Shown piece after piece: positions 54,725 to 64,000 of a stretch of 64,000 nucleotides of DNA. Origin of the DNA: Phyllobacterium trifolii (GTDB lineage: Bacteria; Pseudomonadota; Alphaproteobacteria; Rhizobiales; Rhizobiaceae). Every line of letters starts with the position of its first letter. Position 1 is the first letter of the stretch. The position numbers were made by a program, and so were the translations under genes. Under the pieces are notes generated by a model. That model saw only the letters and a list, made by a program, of their open reading frames with translations, was not told where the DNA came from and made no database searches. The DNA lies in the NCBI RefSeq assembly GCF_014192095.1, contig NZ_JACHXN010000027.1, positions 1-64,000 on the forward strand, written 5' to 3'.

Positions 54725-56122
54725 ATGAAGGACATCTCCTGCAAACTGCTGGTCATCGGCGCTGGTCCCGGCGGCTATATCTGCGCCATTCGGGCTGGCC
54801 AGCTGAATGTCGATACAGTCATTGTCGAAGCGGCAAAGGTTGGCGGCACCTGCCTGATGGTGGGGTGCATCCCTTCCAAAGCGCTGATTCACGCCGCGCA
54901 AGAGTTTGAAAAGGTTGCGCATTTCGCCGCCAATCGTACGCCTCTCGGTATTTCCGTAAGTGAACCGGCGATCGACTTTCCGAAAACCATCGCCTGGAAA
55001 GACGGGATTGTCAGCCGCCTGAACAACGGCGTCGCCGGGCTGCTCAAGAAGGCCAATGTCAAGATCGTCACCGGCAAGGCCAGGTTTCGCGACGGCAAGA
55101 CCGTCGAGGTCGAAACGTTGACGGGCCAGCAGATTATCAGGGCAGAAAACGTAGTGATTGCAACGGGTTCGGCTCCTGTCGACATTCCATCGCTGCCGTT
55201 TGGCGGCAATGTCATTTCCTCGACCGAGGCGCTGGCTCTACAGAAAATCCCCGAGAAACTGGTCGTTGTCGGAGGCGGCTATATCGGTCTCGAACTCGGG
55301 ACAGCCTTTGCCAAACTCGGCTCCAAAGTGACGGTTGTCGAGGCATTGCCCAAAATCCTGCCGCAATATGATTCGGAGCTGACCCGGCCAATCGTCAAGC
55401 ATATCAATGAGTTAGGTATCACGATACTGACCGGCGCCAAGGCCAAGGGCATGAGCACAAAGGGTGATGCGCTGCTGATCGAAACCGCGGACGGCAAGGA
55501 CGAGAGAATCCCGGCTGACAAAGTGCTGGTAACCGTCGGTCGCAAGCCGGTGACGACCGGCTGGGGTCTTGAGGAAATCGACCTCGACATGGACGGAAAG
55601 TTCGTCAGAATCGATGATAAGTGTCGCGCCTCGATGCGCGGCGTTTATGCCATTGGCGACGTGACCGGCGAACCCATGCTCGCACACCGAGCCATGGCGC
55701 AGGGCGAAATGGTGGCGGAAATCATTGCCGGCGAAAACCGCAGCTGGGACAAACGTGCTATCGCGGCAGTGTGTTTTACCGATCCGGAGATTGTTTCTGT
55801 TGGCTTTTCTCCCGAAGAGGCAAAGGAAGCCGGACACGAAATCAAGATCGGCCTGTTTCCCTTTGCCGCCAATGGCCGCGCAATGACACAGGAAGGCGAG
55901 GAGGGTTTCGTCCGCGTCGTCGCCGCTGCCGGCAACCATCTTATCCTTGGAATCCAGGCGGTCGGGCAGGGTGTATCCGAGCTCTCGGCCTCCTTTGCCC
56001 TTGCCCTGGAGATGGGTGCACGACTGGAAGATATCGCCGGAACCATCCACGCCCACCCGACACAGAGCGAAGGTTTTCAGGAAGCCGCTCTCAAGGCGCT
56101 GGGACACGCGCTGCATATCTGA
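54725..56122 (+). CDS. lpdV: Dihydrolipoyl dehydrogenase (E3 of the bkd complex)
   Basis: The 465-residue flavoprotein reoxidises the lipoyl group of BkdB with NAD. It has [18 protein letters not shown] for FAD, the redox disulfide [19 protein letters not shown], a NAD-binding [19 protein letters not shown], and the His-Glu active-site pair of the C-terminal [13 protein letters not shown]. Location as the last gene of bkdA1-A2-B indicates it serves this complex; other lpd genes for pyruvate dehydrogenase would lie elsewhere. A tandem palindrome follows its stop. Confidence 0.95.
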   Translation: MKDISCKLLVIGAGPGGYICAIRAGQLNVDTVIVEAAKVGGTCLMVGCIPSKALIHAAQEFEKVAHFAANRTPLGISVSEPAIDFPKTIAWKDGIVSRLNNGVAGLLKKANVKIVTGKARFRDGKTVEVETLTGQQIIRAENVVIATGSAPVDIPSLPFGGNVISSTEALALQKIPEKLVVVGGGYIGLELGTAFAKLGSKVTVVEALPKILPQYDSELTRPIVKHINELGITILTGAKAKGMSTKGDALLIETADGKDERIPADKVLVTVGRKPVTTGWGLEEIDLDMDGKFVRIDDKCRASMRGVYAIGDVTGEPMLAHRAMAQGEMVAEIIAGENRSWDKRAIAAVCFTDPEIVSVGFSPEEAKEAGHEIKIGLFPFAANGRAMTQEGEEGFVRVVAAAGNHLILGIQAVGQGVSELSASFALALEMGARLEDIAGTIHAHPTQSEGFQEAALKALGHALHI

Positions 56123-56180
56123 GCGCAACTCGGCGCAATCAAGTTAAAGCTCGAGGTTGAAAATTCTGCGTCAGTTTCGG

Positions 56181-56221
56181 GGATTCTTGCATAGGAATCG
56201 GGATTCCTTGCGCAGGAATCG
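56181..56221. repeat. Tandem pair of small palindromes
   Basis: GGGATTCTTGCATAGGAATC (56181-56200) and GGGATTCCTTGCGCAGGAAT plus C (56201-56221) are two tandem copies of a hairpin-forming unit; in the second GATTCCT pairs perfectly with AGGAATC. It lies 60 bases past the lpdV stop. No T tract follows. It may protect the bkd mRNA 3' end. Confidence 0.5.
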
Positions 56222-56310
56222 CTCGGACTTGCATCAAAATAGTTTTGAAATAGCGGTTCATAGGGATCAAATGCCGAAAAACCGCCAGGAAAAGCGTATC
56301 TCGCCGAGGA

Positions 56311-56336
56311 ATTAATTTAACGATCGTTCAATTAAT
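56311..56336. promoter_or_regulatory. 26-bp near-perfect palindrome, operator-like
   Basis: ATTAATTTAACGA (56311-56323) and TCGTTCAATTAAT (56324-56336) match in 12 of 13 pairs around a central ACGATCGT. This is the look of a TetR-family operator. It lies between convergent lpdV and the small RNA terminator, so no gene start is near it in the window. No TetR gene is in the window. It might control an unseen transcript or be the trace of a lost gene. Confidence 0.45.
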
Positions 56337-56356
56337 CTTTTCGAGAGCTTCGCGTC

Positions 56357-56384
56357 TAAAAAATAGCCGGACTTGCGTCCGGCT
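56357..56384 (-). terminator. Intrinsic terminator of the small RNA
   Basis: On the minus strand AGCCGGAC, a four-base loop and GTCCGGCT (56365-56384), followed by A and six T (56363-56358). It is a strong Rho-independent terminator and defines the 3' end of the small RNA between ridA and the bkd operon. In the plus direction the T tract is weak. Confidence 0.88.
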
Positions 56385-56486
56385 TAATGGGGGGAACCAG
56401 GCGCGCGCCAAAAGCAGGGAGGAGGAGCCGCGCCTAGTCTTTATGATGTACTCCTGTTGGAGGCATAGTTCAAGGACTAATACTTT
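56358..56486 (-). ncRNA. Small RNA with CCUCCUCCC anti-Shine-Dalgarno loop
   Basis: About 129 nt, minus strand. Promoter: TTGACG (56521-56516), 17-base spacer, TGATAT (56498-56493), the -10 box beginning at the ridA stop codon; predicted start about 56486. The RNA would fold into a short 5' hairpin (CTCC-AACA-GGAG), a central hairpin with stem AGGCGCG/CGCGCCT (56435-56429 and 56405-56399) that exposes CCTCCTCCC (complement of 56417-56425) in its loop, and the terminator at 56357-56384. The motif and layout match the alpha-r14 (NfeR1/Smr14C) family of rhizobia and CcsR/cuckoo RNAs of Rhodobacter, which pair with ribosome-binding sites of transporter mRNAs. No ORF fits here. Confidence 0.78.
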
Positions 56487-56492
56487 TGATGT

Positions 56493-56521
56493 ATATCACT
56501 CTAGTACCGCCACTGCGTCAA
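56493..56521 (-). promoter_or_regulatory. Promoter of the small RNA, inside the end of ridA
   Basis: TTGACG at 56521-56516 and TGATAT at 56498-56493, with 17 bases between, is one of the best housekeeping-sigma promoter matches in the window. The -35 box lies in the last codons of ridA and the -10 box starts with its TGA stop codon. The predicted RNA starts about seven bases beyond the -10 box. Confidence 0.65.
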
Positions 56522-56891
56522 CTTCCAGAAGGTAATCGGGGTTGGTCAGCGCAGCGACACCGACCAGCGTGTCGGTTGGCTTATGATCTTTGAACAAGGC
56601 GACGCGTCCTTCTTCGATCATGGCCAGGTGCTCGCGCCGGTAATTGGCGACAAAGATCGTCAGCTTCGTAACCTGTCGAGGTTCGGCGCCCGCGGCGGCA
56701 AGCGCCCGCCCGATATTTGCAAAGACCTGACGGGCCTGCGCCGCCATATCACTGCGACCAACGAGGTTGCCCTGGCTGTCTTCAGCCACCTGTCCAGCGA
56801 TAAAAACCATTCGGCTGCCTGTAGCAACGATCACATGGCTGTAGGTCTGCGGGGTGGAGATGCCGTCAGGATTGATACATTTCAATGTCAT
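56496..56891 (-). CDS. RidA family protein
   Basis: A 131-residue protein of the Rid/YjgF/YER057c superfamily. It has VIVATGSRMVFIAGQVAEDS, AAQARQVFANIGRALAAAGA and VGVAALTNPDYLLEVDAVAV. The catalytic Arg of classical RidA (usually in R-X(2)-V near residue 105) is not evident, so it may belong to a Rid1-7 subgroup of unknown activity rather than the 2-aminoacrylate deaminase itself. Its 3' end carries the promoter of the small RNA. The long palindrome at 56913 lies upstream. Confidence 0.9.
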   Translation of the reverse strand: MTLKCINPDGISTPQTYSHVIVATGSRMVFIAGQVAEDSQGNLVGRSDMAAQARQVFANIGRALAAAGAEPRQVTKLTIFVANYRREHLAMIEEGRVALFKDHKPTDTLVGVAALTNPDYLLEVDAVAVLE

Positions 56892-56912
56892 TGGATTTGC
56901 CTCCCGTTGTTC

Positions 56913-57082
56913 GAAAAAACCCCTCCCTGCTGCTACGCAGCCTCCCTCCCCACAAGGGGAGGGTAAGACCCTAGCAGGCCTTGGCCTATGTCCAAATTAA
57001 ACCATGACTCTACAAGACATGGCACCATTACCCTCCCCCTTGTGGGGAGGGACGGAGCGAAGCGACAGGGAGGGGTGTTTTG
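56913..57082. repeat. 170-bp palindromic intergenic element (CCCCTCCCT type)
   Basis: Left arm ACCCCTCCCTGCTGCTACGC ... CTCCCTCCCCACAAGGGGAG and right arm CTCCCCCTTGTGGGGAGGGA ... CGACAGGGAGGGGTGTTTT are inverted copies. The arms flank a unique centre of about 65 bases. This is a type often seen repeated in alphaproteobacterial genomes. Only one copy is in the window; it lies between ridA (start at 56891) and the parE 3' end. Confidence 0.75.
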
Positions 57083-57145
57083 AAAGCCGTGCAATGCGCG
57101 GCACGCATAGTAAGCTCGTCGAGCGACGCAAGTAGAGGCAGGACG

Positions 57146-59221
57146 CTAAATATCCAGTTCCTCAACAAACGCGGCGCGATCCTGGATGAAGCGGAAGCGC
57201 GCATCGGGGCGGGTGCCCATCAAATCGTCCACGGCGAGCTTGGTTTCGTTGGCCCATTCCTCATCGATCTGGACACGCAGCAGGGTGCGCTTCTTGCGGT
57301 CCATCGTTGTTTCCTTGAGCTGGTCGGCGCGCATTTCGCCGAGGCCCTTGAACCGGCCGATCTCGACTTTGCCCTTGCCGGTAAACAGCGTCTTCAGGAG
57401 CTCGTCCTTATGGGCATCGTTGCGGGCATAGGCGACCTTGCCGCCCTGCGCGAGACGATAGAGGGGAGGAACCCCGAGGAAGAGGTGGCCGTTGCGGATA
57501 AGCTCCGGCATCTCCTGATAGAAGAAGGTGATCAGTAGCGATGCGATATGCGCGCCATCGACGTCGGCGTCGGTCATGATGATGATGCGATCGTAGCGCA
57601 GGTCTTCGTCGCGGTATTTCGAGCGGGTGCCGCAACCGAGCGCCAGGATGAGATCGCCGATCTGCTGGTTGGCCGTCATCTTCTCGCGTCCGGCACTGAC
57701 CACATTCAAAATCTTGCCGCGCAGCGGCAGCACGGCCTGTGTGGCGCGATCGCGCGCCTGTTTTGCAGAGCCGCCAGCGCTGTCACCCTCGACGATGAAG
57801 AGCTCCGCGCCCAGTGCGCCGGTCTGGCTGCAATCGGCAAGCTTGCCCGGCAGGCGCAGCTTCTTGACCGCCGACTTGCGATTGACCTCTTTTTCCTGGC
57901 GGCGTTTGACGCGCTCTTCAGCCCGGTCCACCACCCAGTCGAGCAGCTTCGATGCTTCCTGCGGCGAGGCGGCAAGCCAATGATCGAATGGATCGCGAAT
58001 GACATTTTCAACGATGCGCTGCGCTTCGACGGTCGCCAGCTTGTCCTTGGTCTGGCCAACGAACTCCGGCTCGCGGATGAACACCGAGAGCATGGCGGCA
58101 GCGGAGATCATCACGTCATCGGTGGTGATGATCGAGGCCCGCTTGTTGCCGGTGAGTTCGGCATAGGCCTTGAGCCCGCGGGTAAGCGCTATGCGCAGGC
58201 CCGCTTCATGAGTGCCGCCTTCGCCGGTCGGAATGGTATTGCAATAGGAATTGACGAAACCATCACCGCCATACCAGGCGACAGCCCACTCCATGGCGCC
58301 ATGGCCGCTGGTTTTTTCCGTCTTTCCGGCAAACATCTCGCGCGTGATCTGAAAATCCTTGCCGAGCGAGGCGCCGAGATAATCCTTGAGGCCGCCCGGG
58401 AAATGGAAGACAGCCTTGTCCGGCGTCGGATCCTTCGGATCGAGCAGTGACGGGGCGCAATTCCACCTGATTTCAACGCCGCCGAAGAGATAGGCTTTCG
58501 AACGCGCCATCTTGTAAAGCCGCGCCGGATCGAACTTGGCGCCCTGACCGAAAATCTCGGCATCGGGATGGAAGGTCACACGCGTTCCGCGGCGGTTCTG
58601 CACTTCGCCGACTTCTTCGAGCGGTCCAAGCGCCTTGCCGCGCGAAAAGCGCTGGCGATAGAGACGGCGGTTGCGCGCGACCTCGACTTCAACGTGGTCC
58701 GAGAGCGCGTTGACGACCGAAACACCCACGCCATGCAGGCCGCCGGAGGTTTCGTATACCTTGGAGTCGAACTTGCCGCCCGCGTGCAGCATCGTCATGA
58801 TGACTTCGAGCGCGGATTTATCCTTGAATTTCGGATGCGGATCGACCGGCATGCCGCGGCCATTGTCCGTGACCGACAGATAGCCGTTTTCGTCAAGATC
58901 GATATCGATGAAATTGGCGTGACCGGCAACGGCCTCGTCCATGGAATTATCGATGACCTCCGCGAACAGATGATGCAGCGCGCGCTCGTCGGTGCCGCCA
59001 ATATACATGCCCGGACGGCGGCGAACCGGCTCCAGCCCTTCCAGCACCTCGATGTCGGCGGCATTATAGTTGCCGCTGGCTTCAGGCATGGTGCGCGCGG
59101 ATTTGACAGGCGCGGCGGGGACAGCTTTGGCAACTTGATCAGAACGTGCGGGTTCACTCGCCGCCTGCCGTTCGCGGGCGGTTTTTACGATCGCTGAAAA
59201 GAGGTCGTTATTATCATCCAT
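57146..59221 (-). CDS. parE: DNA topoisomerase IV subunit B
   Basis: ParE, the ATPase subunit of topoisomerase IV, which decatenates daughter chromosomes. The 691 residues begin with an extra polar segment of about 50 residues; then the GHKL ATPase: EVIDNSMDEAVAGHANFIDI, DNGRGMPVDPHPKFK, TSGGLHGVGVSVVNALSDHV (ATP lid), and the TOPRIM domain with ELFIVEGDSAGGSAKQARDR and IMTDADVDGAHIASLLITFF. The final region has FKGLGEMRADQLKETTMD. The QTK-type loop is intact. The long N-terminus is usual in rhizobia. parC is not in the window. Confidence 0.96.
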   Translation of the reverse strand: MDDNNDLFSAIVKTARERQAASEPARSDQVAKAVPAAPVKSARTMPEASGNYNAADIEVLEGLEPVRRRPGMYIGGTDERALHHLFAEVIDNSMDEAVAGHANFIDIDLDENGYLSVTDNGRGMPVDPHPKFKDKSALEVIMTMLHAGGKFDSKVYETSGGLHGVGVSVVNALSDHVEVEVARNRRLYRQRFSRGKALGPLEEVGEVQNRRGTRVTFHPDAEIFGQGAKFDPARLYKMARSKAYLFGGVEIRWNCAPSLLDPKDPTPDKAVFHFPGGLKDYLGASLGKDFQITREMFAGKTEKTSGHGAMEWAVAWYGGDGFVNSYCNTIPTGEGGTHEAGLRIALTRGLKAYAELTGNKRASIITTDDVMISAAAMLSVFIREPEFVGQTKDKLATVEAQRIVENVIRDPFDHWLAASPQEASKLLDWVVDRAEERVKRRQEKEVNRKSAVKKLRLPGKLADCSQTGALGAELFIVEGDSAGGSAKQARDRATQAVLPLRGKILNVVSAGREKMTANQQIGDLILALGCGTRSKYRDEDLRYDRIIIMTDADVDGAHIASLLITFFYQEMPELIRNGHLFLGVPPLYRLAQGGKVAYARNDAHKDELLKTLFTGKGKVEIGRFKGLGEMRADQLKETTMDRKKRTLLRVQIDEEWANETKLAVDDLMGTRPDARFRFIQDRAAFVEELDI

Positions 59222-59401
59222 GGTCTTGTTCGGCCAACTTCATAGAGATTCGAATCACCCTTGATATTTGCACGCTTCATGGCGAAACGCGATGGGAGTT
59301 CGCTGTCTGTTCCGGTAGTCACCCACAGAACTATACGCCCGAGCGCTTACATTCAAGTGTGGCTGAAAAACTGACGCACAGCATCGTGAAGAGTAAAACG
59401 T
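59222..59401. promoter_or_regulatory. parE upstream region
   Basis: No gene is seen here. It must hold the parE promoter (minus strand). Nothing else recognisable was found before the repeat that begins at 59402. Confidence 0.4.
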
Positions 59402-59558
59402 GGCAAAACCGCCATGTGCGTGGTTCGACAAGCTCACCATGAGGGAGGTTGAGTGCTGCAAGGTTAATCACCAACGTTTGAGCCATCCCAGCATTCAAGC
59501 TCCCCTGCAATCAAACCACCACCCTCATGGCGAGCTTGTCGAACCACGCACATGGCGT
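59402..59558. mobile_element. Palindromic repeat A, left of the GIY-YIG gene
   Basis: A 157-bp element whose ends are inverted: CGCCATGTGCGTGGTTCGAC from 59410 and its complement at 59538-59557 form a 26-bp perfect match, continuing with mismatches to about 36 bp. The centre carries a unique segment. It lies 85 bases upstream of the GIY-YIG start. A second copy (B) lies on the other side of that gene in opposite orientation. Confidence 0.82.
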
Positions 59559-59642
59559 GGATGCAATTGCATTTTCAAACTTTGGTTGAATTGCCCCAAC
59601 CATCCATTGTTTCTACGGTCGCACGAGTTGAGCGAGGTCCCT

Positions 59643-59939
59643 ATGGAAGTGACCGTTTATATTCTTCGTTGTGCGGATGGTTCCTATTACACAGGTCTGA
59701 CGAAACAGGAGGTCGAAGGCCGGGTTTGGGAGCACAACGCGGCGATCTACGACGGGTACACCCGCTCCCGGCTTCCTGTTGAACTTGTTTTTACCGAGAC
59801 TTACGATCGCATTTTGGATGCGATCGCACGAGAACGGCAAATCAAAGGATGGTCGCGTGTGAAGAAGCAAGCCCTTATCGCCATGAACTATGAAGGACTT
59901 CCCGAGTTGTCCAGGAATCGCTCAAAGCGCTCAGAATGA
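59643..59939 (+). CDS. GIY-YIG nuclease family protein
   Basis: A 98-residue single-domain GIY-YIG nuclease, the YhbQ/UPF0213-like type. The N-terminus has VYILRC (GIY-like, Tyr6) and SYYTGLT (YIG-like, Tyr16), Arg27 in VEGRVWEHN and His31, the metal-binding Glu64 in ARERQIKGWSR, and KKQALIAMN. The active-site set is complete. ATG 59643 has GAGG upstream. The start is 85 bases from repeat A and repeat B begins 23 bases after the stop, so the gene sits inside a pair of inverted palindromic repeats, like a transposition unit. It is separated from both parE and the transporter. Confidence 0.9.
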   Translation: MEVTVYILRCADGSYYTGLTKQEVEGRVWEHNAAIYDGYTRSRLPVELVFTETYDRILDAIARERQIKGWSRVKKQALIAMNYEGLPELSRNRSKRSE

Positions 59940-59962
59940 TTTTTTTACTGGGTGGTAGGTTT

Positions 59963-60134
59963 GGCAAAACCGCCATGTGCGTGGTTCGACAAGCTCACCA
60001 TGAGGGAGGTGGTTTGATTGCAGGGAGCTTGAAATGCTGGGATGGCTCAAAGGTTGCCAATAGCCAACATTGGTGATGAGCGTTTGCAGTACACTACTTC
60101 CCTCATGGTGAGCTTGTCGAACCACGCACATGGA
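59963..60134. mobile_element. Palindromic repeat B, right of the GIY-YIG gene
   Basis: A 172-bp element; its ends are inverted repeats of at least 35 bp perfect (59973-60007 and 60099-60133). The inner segment is the reverse complement of the centre of element A (e.g. TGATTGCAGGGAGCTTGAAA and TGCTGGGATGGCTCAAA), so B is an inverted copy of A with some extra bases. It extends to 60134, 139 bases before the transporter start. No RAYT transposase is present. Confidence 0.82.
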
Positions 60135-60272
60135 TTGGATGCAGTGGGCTCGCATCCTGAGCGTCGAAGCGCGAAACCACGCACTGTGCCACTACCAATC
60201 ACGATTGCTTTTTTTAGCAGGAGCGATATTCCAGCAAGCCACGTCGTCGCGGCGTCCAGAGGAATGATGAGC

Positions 60273-61199
60273 ATGGAAAATACAACCGCACAACAGGTGC
60301 AGGGTGTTTCGATGATGGCGGCGGCCATGTTTTTCCTGCCTGTGATGGACGCCATTGCCAAATGGCTTTCGACGGTGGACAGCGTATCGCCGGCAACCGT
60401 AACCCTCTTCCGTTTTGGATTTCAGGCCATGCTTGCCGCGATGATCATCATTGCCATGACCGGGGTCAAATCCCTAAGACCCGTCAAGCTTTGGGGTAAC
60501 CTGTTTCGCGGCGTTCTCATGGGTGTCGGTGGGCTTTGTTTCTATGCGGCGATCAAATACATGCCGTTGGCGGACGCCATAGCGGTGTTCTTCGTTGAAC
60601 CATTGATGCTGACCACCCTTTCGGCAATCCTGCTGAAGGAACATGTCGGCTGGCGCAGGTGGATGGCAGTCGCCATCGGGTTCATCGGCACACTGATCGT
60701 TATTCAGCCCAGCTGGGAACTCTTTGGCTGGGTTTCGCTTTTGCCTCTGGGCACGGCAGCATCCTTTGCCTTCTATCTTATCCTGAACCGACGGTATGGC
60801 ACTGCCGACACAACGCTTGTCATGCAGCTATATGCGGGGGTAGGCGGTACGCTGACGACTCTCGTCGCGCTGTTCTTCGGCGCGGCCTTTGAAATCGGCG
60901 ATATGACATTCGGCCTTCCTGCCAATGCCCTGTCGTGGTCATTGCTTTTCGCGATGGGCGTCATTGCGACAACCGGACACCAGCTGATTACCAACGCCTC
61001 GCGCCTTGCCCCCGCCTCGCTGCTGGCGCCGTTTCAATATCTCGAAATCGTCATGGCAGTGCTCATCGGGCTGTTTGTCTTCAGGGAATTTCCTACCGCG
61101 TCTAAGTGGTTGGGGATCGCCATCATCGTTGCTTCCGGCGCCTATCTGATCTGGCGCGAAGGAAAGAACCGCGAAGAGAGCGAGCCCGCATACAATTGA
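60273..61199 (+). CDS. EamA family transporter (DMT superfamily)
   Basis: A 308-residue membrane protein with about ten hydrophobic helices and two EamA halves (residues 15-150 and 160-300), typical of drug/metabolite exporters such as RhaT/RarD-like. It has MMAAAMFFLPVMDAIAKWLS near the N-terminus, then LFRGVLMGVGGLCFYAAIKY and a GHQLITNASRLAPASLLAPF ending. The substrate cannot be told. ATG 60273 is nine bases after AGAGGA; ATGs at 60264 and 60267 are too close to it. It may run into pccA, 63 bases on. Confidence 0.88.
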   Translation: MENTTAQQVQGVSMMAAAMFFLPVMDAIAKWLSTVDSVSPATVTLFRFGFQAMLAAMIIIAMTGVKSLRPVKLWGNLFRGVLMGVGGLCFYAAIKYMPLADAIAVFFVEPLMLTTLSAILLKEHVGWRRWMAVAIGFIGTLIVIQPSWELFGWVSLLPLGTAASFAFYLILNRRYGTADTTLVMQLYAGVGGTLTTLVALFFGAAFEIGDMTFGLPANALSWSLLFAMGVIATTGHQLITNASRLAPASLLAPFQYLEIVMAVLIGLFVFREFPTASKWLGIAIIVASGAYLIWREGKNREESEPAYN

Positions 61200-61262
61200 C
61201 AGGAATCAGTTGAGTAGAACGAAGTTTGGCAATAGAAACAAAGACCTGTTGGGAGGTTTGTT

Positions 61263-63273
<2,011 letters not shown>

Positions 63274-63275
<2 letters not shown>

Positions 63276-63416
63276 AGACCTTTGCCAATCCACCCCGACG
63301 GCCATCTGATCCGACTTTCTGCGCTTCCGGTGCTCACGGACCAAAATGTCCGCTGCGCTCCGGTTCTCGAAAATCACACCAGCTGACTCATCGGGCTGAA
63401 TTCTCAAAAGGTCTCT
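63274..63416. repeat. Palindromic intergenic repeat, copy 4
   Basis: The ends AGAGACCTTTG (63274) and CAAAAGGTCTCT (ending 63416) pair; the core GGTGCTCACGGAC, loop, GTCCGCTGCGCTCC is the family core with GAC in place of GTAC. It starts in the pccA stop codon and ends inside the lipB coding sequence, whose last ten codons and stop it supplies. Confidence 0.8.
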
Positions 63417-64000
63417 GTGCCAAGCCAAACACATCCCCGAACGCATCGTACAAAGCCCGGTCAAGGTCGTGCATATCCACCGGCAGGCCGAGATCGACAA
63501 GGCTGGTGACGCCGTGGCCGCGCACCCCGCACGGCACGATGCCGTCGAAATGCGCAAGCTCCGGTTCGACATTGATCGAGATGCCGTGGAAGCTGACCCA
63601 TTTGCGCAGGCGGATGCCGATGGCGGCGATCTTGTCCTCGGCCGGCGAGCCATCGGGCAGGGCAGGCCGCTCTGGCCGCATCACCCAGACGCCAACGCGA
63701 TCCTCGCGCCGCTCGCCCCTCACGTTGAACGCGGCGAGGGTGGCGATGATCCATTGTTCCAGCGCGGTGACGAAGGCGCGGATATCCTCGCGCCGCCGCT
63801 TCAGATCGAGCATCACGTAGGCAACGCGCTGGCCCGGGCCATGATAGGTGTATTCGCCGCCGCGCCCGGTCGCGTAAACGGGAAACCTGTCGGAAACGAG
63901 GAGATCACCCGCCTTGGCGCTGGTGCCGGCGGTATAGAGCGGCGGATGCTCGACGAGCCAGACGAGCTCGCGCGCCGTGCCGTCCCTGATCGCCGCAACG
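63388..64000 (-). CDS. lipB: Octanoyltransferase, 5' end outside the window
   Basis: LipB moves octanoyl from ACP to the lipoyl domains of enzymes such as BkdB. The part in the window (about 203 residues) has [20 protein letters not shown], then [46 protein letters not shown] and [15 protein letters not shown] with the catalytic Lys-Cys pair partly diverged (Cys in VPCGVRGHG). The missing N-terminus should be about 25-30 residues. The C-terminal residues RPFENSAR are encoded by the palindromic repeat. Complete in frame from 64000 to 63388. Confidence 0.92.
   Translation of the reverse strand, partial: VAAIRDGTARELVWLVEHPPLYTAGTSAKAGDLLVSDRFPVYATGRGGEYTYHGPGQRVAYVMLDLKRRREDIRAFVTALEQWIIATLAAFNVRGERREDRVGVWVMRPERPALPDGSPAEDKIAAIGIRLRKWVSFHGISINVEPELAHFDGIVPCGVRGHGVTSLVDLGLPVDMHDLDRALYDAFGDVFGLAQRPFENSAR

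Noticed and set aside
59230-59260. GATTCGAATC near the parE start, reminiscent of a tRNA T-loop
   Set aside because: No acceptor, D or anticodon arm can be built around it.
59400-59642. In-frame upstream extension of the GIY-YIG gene through repeat A
   Set aside because: The extension is the palindromic repeat itself; the nuclease fold begins at the ATG at 59643 with its own ribosome-binding site.

Overview
The window looks like chromosomal DNA of an alphaproteobacterium of the order Hyphomicrobiales (Rhizobiales), probably near Phyllobacterium, Mesorhizobium or Brucella. Evidence is the gene content (NDUFA12-type complex I subunit, DUF2155, DUF3126, DUF2336, BTLCP peptidase, PAS_5 protein, RNase E with a long charged insertion) and the order M48 protease-dsbA-aroQ-accB-accC-aat, which is familiar in this order. 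No tRNA, rRNA or CRISPR array was seen.

Layout. Bases 1-3200 are visibly richer in A+T and hold debris of mobile DNA: a possible transposon end with direct repeats, two orphan hypothetical genes, a DUF6634 gene followed by a frameshifted Xre/MbcA/ParS-type antitoxin without an intact toxin, and a truncated gene whose C-terminus resembles the helix-turn-helix repeats of TniQ/TnsD-like proteins. From 3409 on the DNA is ordinary chromosome: a class III cyclase with TPRs, YHS and ankyrin proteins, an EF-G paralogue, a CynX-type transporter with its GntR regulator, and gatB with two acetyltransferases. Next come NDUFA12/DUF2155, then a long minus-strand run (aat, accC, accB, aroQ, DsbA, M48 protease, rne), and amiC.

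From 26.9 to 50.7 kb there are mixed housekeeping genes: pccB, gloA, a double cold-shock protein, cysE, a gamma carbonic anhydrase, PilZ and PAS proteins, a rhomboid protease, folE/hisI, yidD, thrS, an acyltransferase, and flavin enzymes. A CoA-ester lyase with MaoC and a DUF2336 protein close this block. The complete branched-chain 2-oxoacid dehydrogenase operon (bkdA1-bkdA2-bkdB-lpd) fills 51.1-56.1 kb, followed by ridA, parE, a GIY-YIG nuclease gene, an EamA transporter, pccA and a partial lipB. Metabolically the bkd complex, the propionyl-CoA carboxylase subunits (pccB and pccA, about 33 kb apart) and the MaoC/CoA-lyase pair would all serve branched-chain amino acid and acyl-CoA breakdown, while accB/accC feed fatty acid synthesis.

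The most notable non-coding content is: (1) a probable small RNA on the minus strand just after ridA, with a 9-base CCTCCTCCC anti-Shine-Dalgarno motif in a hairpin loop, a good promoter and an intrinsic terminator; (2) a GIY-YIG nuclease gene bracketed by two inverted copies of a palindromic repeat; (3) a four-copy family of palindromic intergenic repeats, one copy of which supplies the last codons of lipB; (4) a 278-bp MITE-like hairpin element upstream of thrS; and (5) an orphan terminator that suggests a second small RNA upstream of the rhomboid gene.
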